Below are positions 8,676 through 18,338 of a stretch of DNA of 53,220 nt, piece by piece. The DNA is from Elainella saxicola E1 (lineage in GTDB: Bacteria > Cyanobacteriota > Cyanobacteriia > Elainellales > Elainellaceae), in the NCBI GenBank assembly GCA_002796835.1, contig LUGL01000073.1, forward strand, positions 1 to 53,220, given 5' to 3'. Positions within the stretch are counted from its first letter, which is position 1; every line of letters begins with the position of its first letter. The notes under the pieces were generated by a model, which searched no databases, was not told the DNA's origin, and saw only the letters and a program-made list of their open reading frames with translations. A program made the position numbers and the translations under genes.

Positions 8676-10217
8676 ATGGCGATCGATCCTGGCGTTCCTA
8701 AGCCCCAGCACTCTCATCCTCATCCTGTAGAAGCATCAGCTGTGAGGCTGACTGATCCGCCATCTGTCGCTTCAGTTCCTCCGTCGATTGCCCAACTGCA
8801 AAGTCAACTGCAACAGCAACGCCAGCGACAGCAACTCATCGATCAGCTACTTCGCTCCATCCGCAATAATCAAGATTTAACTCAGGTCTATCGAGAGACG
8901 ATCGCGAAACTGGTTGAAACCCTGCAAGTGACTCGCGGCCTATTATTGATCTTCAAATATACTGCGCCCCATACTCGCAGGCACGCCAAAAGCATTGCTA
9001 AAACCAAAGCAACGGTCGTTGCCGAGATGTGGTCAAATTCAACCCAAAAGGCCGCAACGCATTCCTCCAGCGAGACCACAGCACCTTTTTTCATCGCCTC
9101 GGATTGTTCATTATGCCAGAGGCTATTAACAGGTCAACCGGAAGTGGTTGGAGATCAGGCTACCGAAATTAAGATGCGATCTCCCGATCCGCTGTTTCGG
9201 ATTGATCAATTACCTGCTTATTTACTGCTGCCGCTCGAAAGCCAGGGCACTGTTCTAGGAGCGATTGTTTTACAGCAAGATTGTCAACGTGGCTGGCTCA
9301 CGGATGAAATTGAATTTATTCGGCTGATCGGAACTCAGTTGAGCTCTGCGATTATTCAAACCCACAGCTTTCAGCAGGTTCAGGCTGTTGTTCAAGAAAG
9401 AACGGCTCAGTTGCAGCGCAGTTTGGAAGTGCAGGCCAAGCTCTATGAAAAAACACGGCAGCAAGTTGAGCAACTGCGCAAGCTGAATGAAGAGCGAGAA
9501 GAATTTCTCAGCACCATCAGTCACGAACTGTTGACTCCACTCACCAGCATGACCTTAGCCATTCGGATGCTGCGACAGGCCGATTTGGATGATGCCCGTC
9601 GGATGAAATATCTCGATATCCTGGAGCAGCAATGTGTGCAGGAAACCCACTTGATCAATGACATGTTGGCACTGCGCAAACTAGAACTGAAAACTGCTGC
9701 CGCCCAATATCAAAAGCTGGATCTGTACCAGTCCATTCAAGATGTATTGGGAGCGATCGAATCAGGGTGGCAGGAGAAAGAGTTGCGATTGAGTTTGAAT
9801 TTGCCAGCAAAACCGTCGCTGTATACCGATCGGGATAGCATGCACCGGATTCTGCTCGAATTATTGACGAATGCCAAAAAATATTCTGAACCAGGTAGCA
9901 CGATCGCAATCACCATGGAGCAGCAAGGAGATCTGAGTAATCGTCAAACCATTTTGAGAGTTTGTAATGTGGGAGCAGGAATCACTCCAGAGGAATTACC
10001 CCATATTTTCGATAAATTTCGGCGGGGGCAAGGGGTGACCAAGCAGGCAATTCAAGGCACTGGGTTGGGGCTTGCCCTCGTGAAGAGCTTAGTGGAACAT
10101 TTGGACGGGACCATTACAGCGACGAGTGATCCCCTGGAAGACAACAGTCTTTGGCAAACTTGCTTTACAATTGCTTTGCCGCAGGTATTGGAGCACTGTA
10201 TTCATGCGATCGCCTAA
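8676..10217 (+). CDS. GAF-domain sensor histidine kinase
   Basis: 513 residues. An unstructured His/Pro-rich N-terminus and a Gln-rich coiled coil (about 38-60) precede a GAF-like domain (about 62-228). A second coiled coil (230-275) leads to the HisKA dimerisation helix with phosphoacceptor His283 in ISHELLTP. The HATPase region has an N box (ELLTNAKKYS, Asn399) and a G2 box GTGLGLAL (461-468). The G1 box, usually DxGxG, reads CNVGAGI, so the adenine-contacting Asp is Asn431. No transmembrane segment, so it is cytosolic. No response regulator is adjacent; it is an orphan kinase. The GAF lacks an obvious bilin-binding Cys-His pair and its ligand is unknown. Confidence 0.9.
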   Translation: MAIDPGVPKPQHSHPHPVEASAVRLTDPPSVASVPPSIAQLQSQLQQQRQRQQLIDQLLRSIRNNQDLTQVYRETIAKLVETLQVTRGLLLIFKYTAPHTRRHAKSIAKTKATVVAEMWSNSTQKAATHSSSETTAPFFIASDCSLCQRLLTGQPEVVGDQATEIKMRSPDPLFRIDQLPAYLLLPLESQGTVLGAIVLQQDCQRGWLTDEIEFIRLIGTQLSSAIIQTHSFQQVQAVVQERTAQLQRSLEVQAKLYEKTRQQVEQLRKLNEEREEFLSTISHELLTPLTSMTLAIRMLRQADLDDARRMKYLDILEQQCVQETHLINDMLALRKLELKTAAAQYQKLDLYQSIQDVLGAIESGWQEKELRLSLNLPAKPSLYTDRDSMHRILLELLTNAKKYSEPGSTIAITMEQQGDLSNRQTILRVCNVGAGITPEELPHIFDKFRRGQGVTKQAIQGTGLGLALVKSLVEHLDGTITATSDPLEDNSLWQTCFTIALPQVLEHCIHAIA

Positions 10218-10306
10218 GTTGCAATTGCCTTAACATGGCCCCAGGACAGTCAGGACTGCGACCCATCCGATCAAATCACTGGAATTAACGTAGAATCAAG
10301 AGCAAC

Positions 10307-10897
10307 ATGACCCACCCAATTCCCCAATCTATCGAAATGAACGAGGAGTTTGAGCCACTTGGGGCCGACATTGAAGAGCTGGATGAACTCTCTGATACTG
10401 GTTATGAACAGGATGTAGAAGTGACGACCGATCGTGCGGAAGGCCGGGAACGCCAGATTTCCGCTCGAATTTGCCTGCCCTATGGAGCTGAGCAAGTCTG
10501 GCAAATCTTGACGGATTACAATCATCTCGCAGATTTCATTCCAAATTTAGCGAAAAGCCAGCAAATTGAGCACCCGCAGGGCGGGATTCGGATTGAGCAA
10601 GTTGGCACCCAGGCTTTGCTGAAGTTCAAGTTTTGTGCACGAGTAGTGCTGGATATGGTGGAGCAGTTTCCGCATCAACTCGACTTCCAGATGGTAGAGG
10701 GGGATTTTAAGCGGTTCTGTGGCAGTTGGAGTCTCCAGCCCATTGCAGATGGCGCAGGAACCGAACTTTGCTACACCGTGTCGGTCTTGCCGCCGCGAAC
10801 TATGCCGATCGGTCTGATTGAGCGAAAACTGAAAAATGGCTTAGTTCTCAACCTCTCGGCAATTCGTCAACGGGCCGATCAGCTATTTGCCAACTGA
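10307..10897 (+). CDS. SRPBCC (COQ10/START-like) lipid-binding-fold protein
   Basis: 196 residues. An acidic N-terminal tail (EEFEPLGADIEELDELSD) precedes an SRPBCC domain (about 45-190): a beta start (RQISARICLP), the conserved VWQILTDYNHLADFIPNL helix-grip element, and a long C-terminal helix (LIERKLKNGLVLNLSAIRQR). Proteins of this polyketide cyclase/COQ10 type bind hydrophobic ligands such as quinones or lipids, and several copies are common in cyanobacteria. No catalytic residues can be assigned. The last 19 bases overlap the 3' end of the convergent PLP-enzyme gene. A second in-frame ATG 10 codons downstream (MNEEF) is an alternative start. Confidence 0.82.
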   Translation: MTHPIPQSIEMNEEFEPLGADIEELDELSDTGYEQDVEVTTDRAEGRERQISARICLPYGAEQVWQILTDYNHLADFIPNLAKSQQIEHPQGGIRIEQVGTQALLKFKFCARVVLDMVEQFPHQLDFQMVEGDFKRFCGSWSLQPIADGAGTELCYTVSVLPPRTMPIGLIERKLKNGLVLNLSAIRQRADQLFAN

Positions 10898-11892
10898 GCA
10901 AATTGTTCGAATAGCTGAAGCTGGGTTAAATCGACGTTGCCGCCGCTGATAATAACGCCAATGCGGGCCTGAGTGACTTGCATGTATCCTTCCAGCAGAG
11001 CAGCCGTTGCCAGAGCTCCGGTCGGTTCCACCACGATTTTTAGCCGTTCCCATAGCAAGAACATAGCCCGCAGTAGTTCAGTATCGGTTACGGTCAGCAT
11101 GTCAGAGACATAGTGCAGAATCAGCGGAAAGGTGACTTTGCCGGGACAGGGAGTGCGAGCTCCATCGGCGATCGTATTGGGGTTGTGAACCGTTTGGATG
11201 GTTTTGGTATAGAACGATCGGGTGACATCATCCCCTGCCGCAGGTTCGACTCCAATCACTCGACAGTTTGGAGACAAGGTCTTTGCGGCGATCGCGCAGC
11301 CCGATAGCAAACCGCCGCCGCCACAGCACACCAACAGCAGATCAAATGGGCCGACCTCTTCGATCAGTTCTTTCGCCGCAGTTCCCTGGCCTGCTACAAC
11401 ATGAGGGTGATCGAAAGGTGGAATGATAGTTGCCCCTCGTTCAGCTGCCAATTCACGCGCCAATGATTCCCGCGCTATTTCAGCCCGATCGTACAAAACC
11501 ACCTCTGCCCCATAGCCTCTGGTCGCGGCCTGTTTCACGGTTGGTGCGTCCTTCGGCATGATGATTGTGGTGGCAATGCCCAACAGTTTGCCTGCTAAAG
11601 CGATCGCCTGAGCGTGATTTCCGGATGAGTAAGTGAGAACCCCTCCCTGTCGCTGTTCTGGAGAAAGTTGAGCTAGGGCATTATAGGCACCCCGAAACTT
11701 AAATGCGCCCGCGCGTTGAAAATTTTCGCACTTGAAAAACACCTGATTCTGTGTGCGATCGTCCACTGTACTAGAAGTGAGCACAGGGGTGCGGTGAGCA
11801 ACTCCCTGCAATCGTGCGGCTGCAGCTGCAACATCGGCATAAGTAACGGGCAGGTGAGCAGCGTCACTCGCAACATCAGAGGAATCTACCAT
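10879..11892 (-). CDS. PLP-dependent threonine/serine ammonia-lyase family enzyme
   Basis: Fold-type II PLP enzyme of about 337 residues. It shows the Schiff-base lysine context GAFKFRGAYNAL, the substrate loop SSGNHAQA, and the phosphate-binding glycine loop CCGGGGLLSG. There is no C-terminal ACT regulatory domain, so it resembles the catabolic or serine-racemase/threo-hydroxyaspartate-lyase branch more than the biosynthetic IlvA. The long open frame starts at 12015, but homology begins near MVDSSD at 11892; a GTG two codons earlier (11896-11898) sits at better spacing from an AGGAGA and may be the true start. The upstream 89-aa gene on the same strand ends about 50 bases before it, suggesting a two-gene unit. 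Confidence 0.87.
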   Translation of the reverse strand: MVDSSDVASDAAHLPVTYADVAAAAARLQGVAHRTPVLTSSTVDDRTQNQVFFKCENFQRAGAFKFRGAYNALAQLSPEQRQGGVLTYSSGNHAQAIALAGKLLGIATTIIMPKDAPTVKQAATRGYGAEVVLYDRAEIARESLARELAAERGATIIPPFDHPHVVAGQGTAAKELIEEVGPFDLLLVCCGGGGLLSGCAIAAKTLSPNCRVIGVEPAAGDDVTRSFYTKTIQTVHNPNTIADGARTPCPGKVTFPLILHYVSDMLTVTDTELLRAMFLLWERLKIVVEPTGALATAALLEGYMQVTQARIGVIISGGNVDLTQLQLFEQFAQLANS

Positions 11893-11941
11893 AGCCACAG
11901 TTTCGCTTCTCCTGATAGGTTTGTGGCAGCTGGATGAGCCG

Positions 11942-12211
11942 TTATCGAATGCCCGGTTCAATTTGGCTGAGGGGAACAAAACATTCTCTAGGCAACAGGA
12001 TGGGTTTGAGGCCAAAAATCAGCTTGCCTCGCAGGTTAAACCGATCGAGCGCCACCCCAATCGGACGTTGAGTTTCATCTGGATGAACTTCATAGTAAGT
12101 CCGATAGATTGAGCGCGCCGCTTGCAACAAGGCTGGATCGAGCAAAGCCGAGAGACTGACCGATTCTGCCGGATTTGACAACCGAACCTCTGGCTTTGAC
12201 GCATGCACCAT
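11942..12211 (-). CDS. Small conserved-looking protein of unknown function (89 aa)
   Basis: 89 residues beginning MVHASKPEVRLSNPAESV. A strong Shine-Dalgarno (AGGAG on the minus strand around 12219-12223) lies 6-8 bases before the ATG, which supports it being translated. It includes an amphipathic segment ALLQAARSIYRTYYEVHPDE and a C-terminal hydrophobic strand region. No family recognised. It occupies the stretch that would otherwise be the poorly conserved N-terminal extension of the downstream PLP enzyme in another frame, which argues for the shorter start of that enzyme. Confidence 0.6.
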   Translation of the reverse strand: MVHASKPEVRLSNPAESVSLSALLDPALLQAARSIYRTYYEVHPDETQRPIGVALDRFNLRGKLIFGLKPILLPRECFVPLSQIEPGIR

Positions 12212-12367
12212 GAATATCTCCTAGAAGTGAATCATGTTCATCTCTTAACGCTATAACGCTAGACGATTTTGAGGATTCCAGCATTGCCAGAAATAAATAT
12301 TTACATAACTTTTCAAATTTTATTGTGGTAAAGTCCGATCGCTCAATTGGCGACAGTAGCGATCAAG

Positions 12368-15106
12368 CTACAACCACTGTCGTAATAAACGCTTTAAGTC
12401 CTGGATTTTAATGGGTTTGCTGAGGTAATCATCCATGCCGGAAGCCAGACATTTTTCGCGATCGCCTACCATGGCATAGGCCGTGACCCCAATAATAGTG
12501 GGTTGAGACTGCAAGCTGGTCTGTTGGCGAATGCGGCGAGTCGCCTCGTAACCATCCAACACGGGCATTTGGCAATCCATCAGGACTACATCATAGGGTT
12601 GGTTGCTTAAACGCTCCAGTGCTTTCTGCCCATTACTGACTGCATCTGCCTGATAGCCCAGGTTTTCCAACATTTTGATCATGAGGAATTGATTAGCTGG
12701 ATTATCTTCTACAACCAGAATGCGTGCAGTGGATAGGGTTAAAGGTATTGCATTGAATGTAGACTCTTCCGAGTTTGGCTGCCGAGGTAGATTGGACTGT
12801 TCTAACGGGACGGTAAACCAGAACGTTGATCCTTGTCCAACTGCGCTATTCACTCCAATTTCGCCTCCCATCAAATGCACAATTTTGCGGCAAATAGTTA
12901 ACCCTAGACCCGTTCCTTCATATTGGCGAGTCGATGAAGTTTCGACTTGGGTAAAGGGTTCGAAAATCCTATCTTGATCGGCAGCATCCAAACCAATGCC
13001 TGTATCTTGAACTGTGAAGTGAATTTGCATCACTGCATCCGCATCCGCATCCCCATCAGAGCGTTCCACTTGCCGGATAGTTAACAAAACTCTACCCGTA
13101 GGCGTAAATTTGATGGCATTATTGACCAAATTTGTCAGGACTTGGTGGAGACGATCGACCGAACCCACGAGCCACTCAGGCACTTCAGGATCGATCATGG
13201 CACTCAGCTCCAGGGCTTTGACTGCTGCTTGAGGCTGGAAGAAAGCAATGAGGTTGCGAATGGTGTCTCGAATAGAAAAGCGAATTGAGTTGAGCTGAAG
13301 TTCACCGACTTCTAATTTTGAGAGGTCAAGAATGTCATTGATAATGGCAAGCAGGCTTTCGCCGCCCTGAGTAATCGATCGAAGATACCCTTTTTGTTCT
13401 TGATTAAGTGCTGTCATTGCCAATAATTGAGTAAAGCCAAGAATGGCATTCATTGGGGTGCGAATCTCGTGGCTCATGTTAGCCAGAAATTCACTTTTTG
13501 CCTGGTTGGCCATTTCTGCCTGCTTTACAGCTTGACGCAACGCACTTTGTGAGGTTTCTAAAGCAGCAATCAATAGACTATGTCTCAGTTCTTGCGCAGA
13601 TTCGATCTCCAAAGGTTCCCAATCTAACGATCGGCCCTGCACCAGTTCCTTCCAGAGTGCAAAAGAACCTCTGGGAGAAAGCCGCACCGATCCAGTTAAG
13701 GGATCAGAGGTTGCAGCTTCATAGGGGTTGCCAGCCCAATTCACGGTGTAAGCTTGTTCGGCTCTAAACCATAGAATGTGATAAGACGTCTCTTTCACCC
13801 GAATAGAAATTGCCAGAACTCCCGTGATTGCATTCCCACATGCTCCAGCTTCCGGATAGTCTTGAGCAAGGGCGCTTGTATAGAAAACTTCCGCTAGATG
13901 GGTCGATCGCCAACTGAGCAGCGCATGAATTTGATTATCATCCGGCGTTTGCCCAACTCGAATCAGACGACGATTGAGGGCAATGGCCATGCCTTCAGCT
14001 CGCACTAATTGAAGCAACGCATCTTGGTGATGCTGCAGAACGGTGTCGATTTGATCAGGATGGTGAGCTAGTGCCTGTCTGAAATTTTCTGCAATTTGCC
14101 GAATCTGATGACGATGAGTCTGCAACTCTCGTGTTTCCTGCAAAACCAGCTCAACCGACATCAACTGGCCTAACAGCCGACAGCCTTTGCGATTTTCATA
14201 GCTCACCCGCTTAGGTGTGCAGTGATGACAAGCAATTAATCCCCAGAGCTGGTTTTGCTCGACCAGGGGAATTGTCAAAGAGGCTGCAACGCCCATGTTC
14301 CGCAAATACTCCAAATGGCAGCCAGAAACGCCTCGCAATTCTGATGAGCTCAAATCTAAAGGGGCTTGATCGAGATCAGCAAGTAATGCAACGGTCTGGT
14401 GATTGACATCAGGGATCATTCGCAGCCCCTGTTTCACAAAAAGTTCTCTCGCGACAGCAGGAATATCTACTGCTGGGTAATGTAATCCCAGATAGGACTC
14501 TAAATCTGATCGAAAATCTTCTGCGACGACAACACCACTACCATCAGGCTTGAAGCGATAGATCATTACGCGATCGAATTCAATCATCTGGCGGATAGCT
14601 GCTGCAACCGTCTGAAATAGCTCTGATAGGGATGCAGTTTGCTTGATCGCCCGAAGCACTTGCTGCAACTGTTCGTCAATTGGCAGTGCCTGAGTCTTTT
14701 GGAGCGATCGGATAGGCTCTAGCTCTAAAATGGCGAGTTCACCATTCTGATGCAGCGTTGCTACCCAGGCGAGCTGAGGAGCAGGCTGAGATCGGCGAGA
14801 TTTGAATTTAACTGGGAAAGGACTGCAAAACGTTGAGTCGAAGTTCGACAAGGCTGTTGTAATGCAATCTATGGTGGTTTTGGTGAAAACTGTAACCAAT
14901 GACTTACCCAATAGCGTGTCAGATGCGATCGCCAAATCATGTTGAGTATTTTGGCTGATATGAGTAATGGTCAGATTTGCTGCTTTAAACGCAAGCAAGA
15001 TTCCGTGGGGTTGAATTCGGCCAATGGCGCGAATGGAGTCATCAGTTTCTTCTTCAGGAGTTAGGTTTTCTGAGTTAGAAGGAAACACATTCCCGGAATT
15101 CACCAT
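12368..15106 (-). CDS. Cph1-type phytochrome hybrid histidine kinase with receiver domain
   Basis: 912 residues. PAS-like domain (about 25-130, with [10 protein letters not shown]), GAF (about 148-320) and PHY (about 335-515) form a photosensory core. The GAF has the DIP motif (Asp214, [11 protein letters not shown]) and a Cys-His pair at 263-264 ([15 protein letters not shown]), the position that binds phycocyanobilin in Cph1. There is no Cys near the N-terminus, so it is not a biliverdin-type phytochrome. The PHY tongue carries PRGSF (479-483). Then come HisKA (His546, NMSHEIRTP), HATPase (N box VNNAIKF, DTGIG, GTGLGL) and a receiver domain (Asp844 in VVLMDCQMP). It is expected to sense red/far-red light and phosphorylate in cis to its own receiver. 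Confidence 0.94.
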   Translation of the reverse strand: MVNSGNVFPSNSENLTPEEETDDSIRAIGRIQPHGILLAFKAANLTITHISQNTQHDLAIASDTLLGKSLVTVFTKTTIDCITTALSNFDSTFCSPFPVKFKSRRSQPAPQLAWVATLHQNGELAILELEPIRSLQKTQALPIDEQLQQVLRAIKQTASLSELFQTVAAAIRQMIEFDRVMIYRFKPDGSGVVVAEDFRSDLESYLGLHYPAVDIPAVARELFVKQGLRMIPDVNHQTVALLADLDQAPLDLSSSELRGVSGCHLEYLRNMGVAASLTIPLVEQNQLWGLIACHHCTPKRVSYENRKGCRLLGQLMSVELVLQETRELQTHRHQIRQIAENFRQALAHHPDQIDTVLQHHQDALLQLVRAEGMAIALNRRLIRVGQTPDDNQIHALLSWRSTHLAEVFYTSALAQDYPEAGACGNAITGVLAISIRVKETSYHILWFRAEQAYTVNWAGNPYEAATSDPLTGSVRLSPRGSFALWKELVQGRSLDWEPLEIESAQELRHSLLIAALETSQSALRQAVKQAEMANQAKSEFLANMSHEIRTPMNAILGFTQLLAMTALNQEQKGYLRSITQGGESLLAIINDILDLSKLEVGELQLNSIRFSIRDTIRNLIAFFQPQAAVKALELSAMIDPEVPEWLVGSVDRLHQVLTNLVNNAIKFTPTGRVLLTIRQVERSDGDADADAVMQIHFTVQDTGIGLDAADQDRIFEPFTQVETSSTRQYEGTGLGLTICRKIVHLMGGEIGVNSAVGQGSTFWFTVPLEQSNLPRQPNSEESTFNAIPLTLSTARILVVEDNPANQFLMIKMLENLGYQADAVSNGQKALERLSNQPYDVVLMDCQMPVLDGYEATRRIRQQTSLQSQPTIIGVTAYAMVGDREKCLASGMDDYLSKPIKIQDLKRLLRQWL

Positions 15107-15190
15107 CAGCCGTCATTCAAATTACATTTTTATCTGCAAGGATGCCCAATTCTAAATTGGCGACTTGGATTTAAAGAGAATCGAAAGTTA

Positions 15191-16270
15191 CTAGAGAGCT
15201 TGTAAGAGTGCTTCACCCATTTCCTGGCAACCGACTAACTTCATGCCTTCTGACATAATGTCGCCTGTGCGATACCCGGCATCCAGCACTTGATCGACGG
15301 CTGCTTCCAGGCGATCGGCCACCTCAGGTTCATTTAGGCCATAGCGCATCATCATCGCTGCACTCAGCACTTGAGCCAGCGGATTGGCTTTGTCCTGTCC
15401 AGCAATATCGGGGGCAGAACCATGCACTGGTTCAAACAAACCTGGACCTGAGGCTCCCAAACTAGCAGAGGGCAACATGCCGATACTGCCCGTCAGCATT
15501 GCTGCCGCGTCTGACAAAATATCGCCAAATAAGTTACCTGTGACAATCGTGTCGAATTGCTTGGGTGCGCGGATAAGTTGCATGGCTGCATTGTCTACAT
15601 AGAGGTGAGATAGCTCCACATCCGGATATTCATCAGAAAGCAGGGTAATGCGATCGCGCCAGAGCTGAGATACATCCAACACATTGGCTTTATCAACCGA
15701 GCACAATTTGCCACTGCGTTTTTGCGCTGCTTCAAAGGCAACGCGACCAATCCGATCGATTTCACTTTCGGAATAAACCATGGTATTGACACCACGCTTT
15801 TCCCCTGTTTCGGTGGCAAAAATTCCCTTTGGCTGACCGAAATAGATGCCGCCCGTTAGTTCGCGCACCACCATCATATCGACGCCTTCCACTACCTCAC
15901 GCTTGAGGGAAGAGGCATCAACTAACTGAGGCAAAATCTTGGCAGGCCGCAAATTTGCAAAGAGCCCCAGCCCTGCTCGCAGTCCCAATAATCCCGTTTC
16001 AGGTCGCTGATGACGCGGCAAATTATCCCATTTGTAACCACCGATCGCCGCCAGCAAAACTGCATCGCTATTGCGGCAGGCCTCTAAAGTTTCTTCCGGC
16101 AGGGGATTACCCGTTGCATCGATCGCAGCACCGCCCAGCAGAGCTTCAGTAAAGGTGAAGCCGACATTGAGCTGCTCTCCAGCCTGTTTTAGCACCGATA
16201 CTGCTACTGCGATGATTTCAGGGCCAATGCCGTCGCCAGGTAAAAGAGTGATCCGGTACTGCTTGCTCAT
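15191..16270 (-). CDS. leuB: 3-isopropylmalate dehydrogenase
   Basis: 359 residues, the usual length. Catalyses NAD-dependent oxidative decarboxylation of 3-isopropylmalate in leucine biosynthesis. Seen: N-terminal [11 protein letters not shown], substrate-binding [20 protein letters not shown] arginines, the YF region ([10 protein letters not shown]), the catalytic lysine and aspartates ([15 protein letters not shown]) and the signature [20 protein letters not shown]. It stands alone, separated by about 85 bases from the downstream phytochrome gene on the same strand. Confidence 0.97.
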   Translation of the reverse strand: MSKQYRITLLPGDGIGPEIIAVAVSVLKQAGEQLNVGFTFTEALLGGAAIDATGNPLPEETLEACRNSDAVLLAAIGGYKWDNLPRHQRPETGLLGLRAGLGLFANLRPAKILPQLVDASSLKREVVEGVDMMVVRELTGGIYFGQPKGIFATETGEKRGVNTMVYSESEIDRIGRVAFEAAQKRSGKLCSVDKANVLDVSQLWRDRITLLSDEYPDVELSHLYVDNAAMQLIRAPKQFDTIVTGNLFGDILSDAAAMLTGSIGMLPSASLGASGPGLFEPVHGSAPDIAGQDKANPLAQVLSAAMMMRYGLNEPEVADRLEAAVDQVLDAGYRTGDIMSEGMKLVGCQEMGEALLQAL

Positions 16271-16382
16271 GGGTGGTAAGACTTCTCGATATAGAAAGAA
16301 CGATCGTTGCGATCGAGTATTCTATCTCATATTCAGGAGCGGATTTTTTAAGCGCATCCAAGTCTTAAGGATGGATTAACCC

Positions 16383-16703
16383 TTAATCCAAGCCGATTGA
16401 GCGATCTTGCAGCATAAACTCGATTTGCGGCAGCAGGGGATCCTGGACCATGCCGATCCCACGAAATCCCCAGCGATTAAACAACGCTTTAAGCTGTGAC
16501 CCAGGCAGTGATTCGATAGCAAATCGATCGGCCACTTCTTTCGCATGCGTATTGAGATAACTGAGCGCGTCAGCATATTCCCGAAACATTAACAGAAAGC
16601 CTGGATCGGGTTGGCCTTCAGAATTGCCAGAAGGTCTGGGTCGAGCAACGAGATACTGCCCGTCGGTTTTAGAGCGGATGAGATAGAAGATGTCAGAAAG
16701 CAT
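16383..16703 (-). CDS. Conserved-looking small protein of unknown function (106 aa)
   Basis: 106 residues starting MLSDIFYLIRSKTDGQYLVA. It looks like a compact soluble alpha/beta protein with no signal peptide, membrane span or Cys. Features include SDGQYL-like strand starts, FREYADALSYLNTHA helix and the end MLQDRSIGLD. GGGAA lies too close to the ATG to be a good Shine-Dalgarno. No known family assigned; preferred over overlapping frames because its composition fits a folded protein. Confidence 0.6.
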   Translation of the reverse strand: MLSDIFYLIRSKTDGQYLVARPRPSGNSEGQPDPGFLLMFREYADALSYLNTHAKEVADRFAIESLPGSQLKALFNRWGFRGIGMVQDPLLPQIEFMLQDRSIGLD

Positions 16704-16932
16704 TTCCCTATTTTCTCAGAATTTTTGCGCTGCACCGCAAACTCGCCAGCCCATCTCCATTCTTTAGAGAATGAATTGTCAACTCTCAAAATCTTCTAGA
16801 AGAATTGACAGGAAATCGGGCTGATGCTCGAACGGCTGGGCTTAACCGATCGACTCACCAACCCGAAGATGGATTCGGCACCTGAGAAACCAAGGCTGAG
16901 GCTAAATCACTGAAATTAAACCGTGACTGAGA

Positions 16933-17667
16933 TTAGGTAATTACCTGGAAATCGGCTTTACTGAGGTCTTGAGGCTTGTTGGACAACACTGCAAACACGC
17001 CGCCATTTGCCCCAAACAAGTTGCCGATATCTCCGCCACCGAACCCCTGGGCAGAACCATTCGGGTTGTAAACCAACTGCCCGGTCGATTTGATATAAAC
17101 GATCGCGGCGGAATTTGTTTCGGCAGCACCCGGTCCTTCCACTGCTTCGAAGGTCAAGCCATTTTGCAGCGCTGTGAAAGTTGCTTTGCTGAGTACGATC
17201 TTGTCCTGAGAGACGCCAGAGAGCAGACCTGTTGTATCGAAGTCTGTAATCGTGTCAACTCCAAGGGTTGTGCGGCTGAAAGCAACTCCTGTACTGAAAA
17301 AGTACTTATCATCGCCAAGCCCACCCGTGAGCACGTCATTGCCCGCATCTCCGATCAAACGATCGAGTCCTGAACCGCCTAGCAAGGTATCGTTGCCAGT
17401 CCCTCCACGCAGGTAATCATCACCCAAATCACCCACCAAAGTATCAGTGCCAGAACCCCCATAGAGGGAGTCATTACCCCATCCACCGTCAATACGGTCG
17501 TTGCCGACATCGCCATACAAGGTATCGTTGCCTAAATCCCCATAGATTTCGTCATTCCCCCCTGCTCCATTGACCTGATCATCTCCTGCCTTGGCAAGAA
17601 TTTTTTCGTCATTGCTGTCACCGGTAAATTGATCGTTTCCGAGGGTTAATTCACGAACTACTGGCAT
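16933..17667 (-). CDS. RTX-type (hemolysin) calcium-binding protein, 244 aa
   Basis: Residues about 9-130 are nonapeptide repeats of the GGxGxDxLxG kind (GGNDEIYGDLGNDTLYGD, GGTGNDTLLGGSGLDRLIGD), which form Ca-binding parallel beta-rolls. The C-terminal part (about 130-244) is the non-repeat cap often found in cyanobacterial RTX proteins (GVDTITDFDT, IVYIKSTGQLVYNPNGSAQG). There is no Sec signal peptide; RTX proteins are typically exported by type I secretion through a C-terminal signal. No ABC exporter or HlyD gene is in the window. AAGGAG lies 6 bases upstream of the ATG. Confidence 0.88.
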   Translation of the reverse strand: MPVVRELTLGNDQFTGDSNDEKILAKAGDDQVNGAGGNDEIYGDLGNDTLYGDVGNDRIDGGWGNDSLYGGSGTDTLVGDLGDDYLRGGTGNDTLLGGSGLDRLIGDAGNDVLTGGLGDDKYFFSTGVAFSRTTLGVDTITDFDTTGLLSGVSQDKIVLSKATFTALQNGLTFEAVEGPGAAETNSAAIVYIKSTGQLVYNPNGSAQGFGGGDIGNLFGANGGVFAVLSNKPQDLSKADFQVIT

Positions 17668-18338
17668 AATTTTCTCCTTGACGTTCAGAATGAAACACAG
17701 ATCGATTTGAAATCCAATGAAATCGATTTCGAGGGGAAATCAATAGGTAGATGCAATTTTTCAGGGGCAGTTGATCAGATATTTTCGATGTTTTTTTTGC
17801 ATCAAATTTACGATTGATCTGCCTAACAATCAAAGCCGAAAATTGAATTTCCTTAATGGAGTTGCTTGTTTCTCGACTTTCAAAGTCTGCTTGACTTGAC
17901 TCTGCTATTACTCTAAAAGCTCGATTGGGTGATGTCAGTCTGAAAAGGTCAGAGAAAGTCAGCTATTTTTTGAGGTGTTTTAATTGCAGAAGTTAGAATT
18001 AGTTGGAAAAGGTCTTACTGCCCTTTTTTGAATTAGATCGGTTCTATAATTGTCTGCTCTCTAATTATTTGAAAAACTGTGATTTAACTGTGATTTAACT
18101 GTGTTTTTGCTGTTTTTTAAGTACCAGATTGAAAAGTGGTTAATCCGATTTTTTAAACATAAAAAATTTGTTTAAAGCCATCAAATTGTGCTGGGTATGG
18201 AGATTGTTATGAGTTGCCATCCCGACCCTGTTCCTCTAGCCCGATCAGGCAAAGCATTAAAGGAGTGTGATCACTCGCCCGATCGCCCACCAAACATCGC
18301 ATCATAGAAAGAGAGGATTCCACTTACCCAAACGTTCC
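17668..18338. other. 670-bp AT-rich divergent intergenic region
   Basis: This lies between the minus-strand RTX gene and the plus-strand CCG-domain gene. It is distinctly AT-rich with many T-runs and contains a short 11-bp tandem repeat (18075-18103). No gene was found. It must carry both promoters. Confidence 0.5.
18075..18103. repeat. 11-bp tandem repeat AACTGTGATTT
   Basis: Two full copies (18075-18085, 18086-18096) and a partial third (AACTGTG, 18097-18103). The spacing of one helical turn could allow cooperative binding of a regulator, but slippage explains it equally well. Confidence 0.6.
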
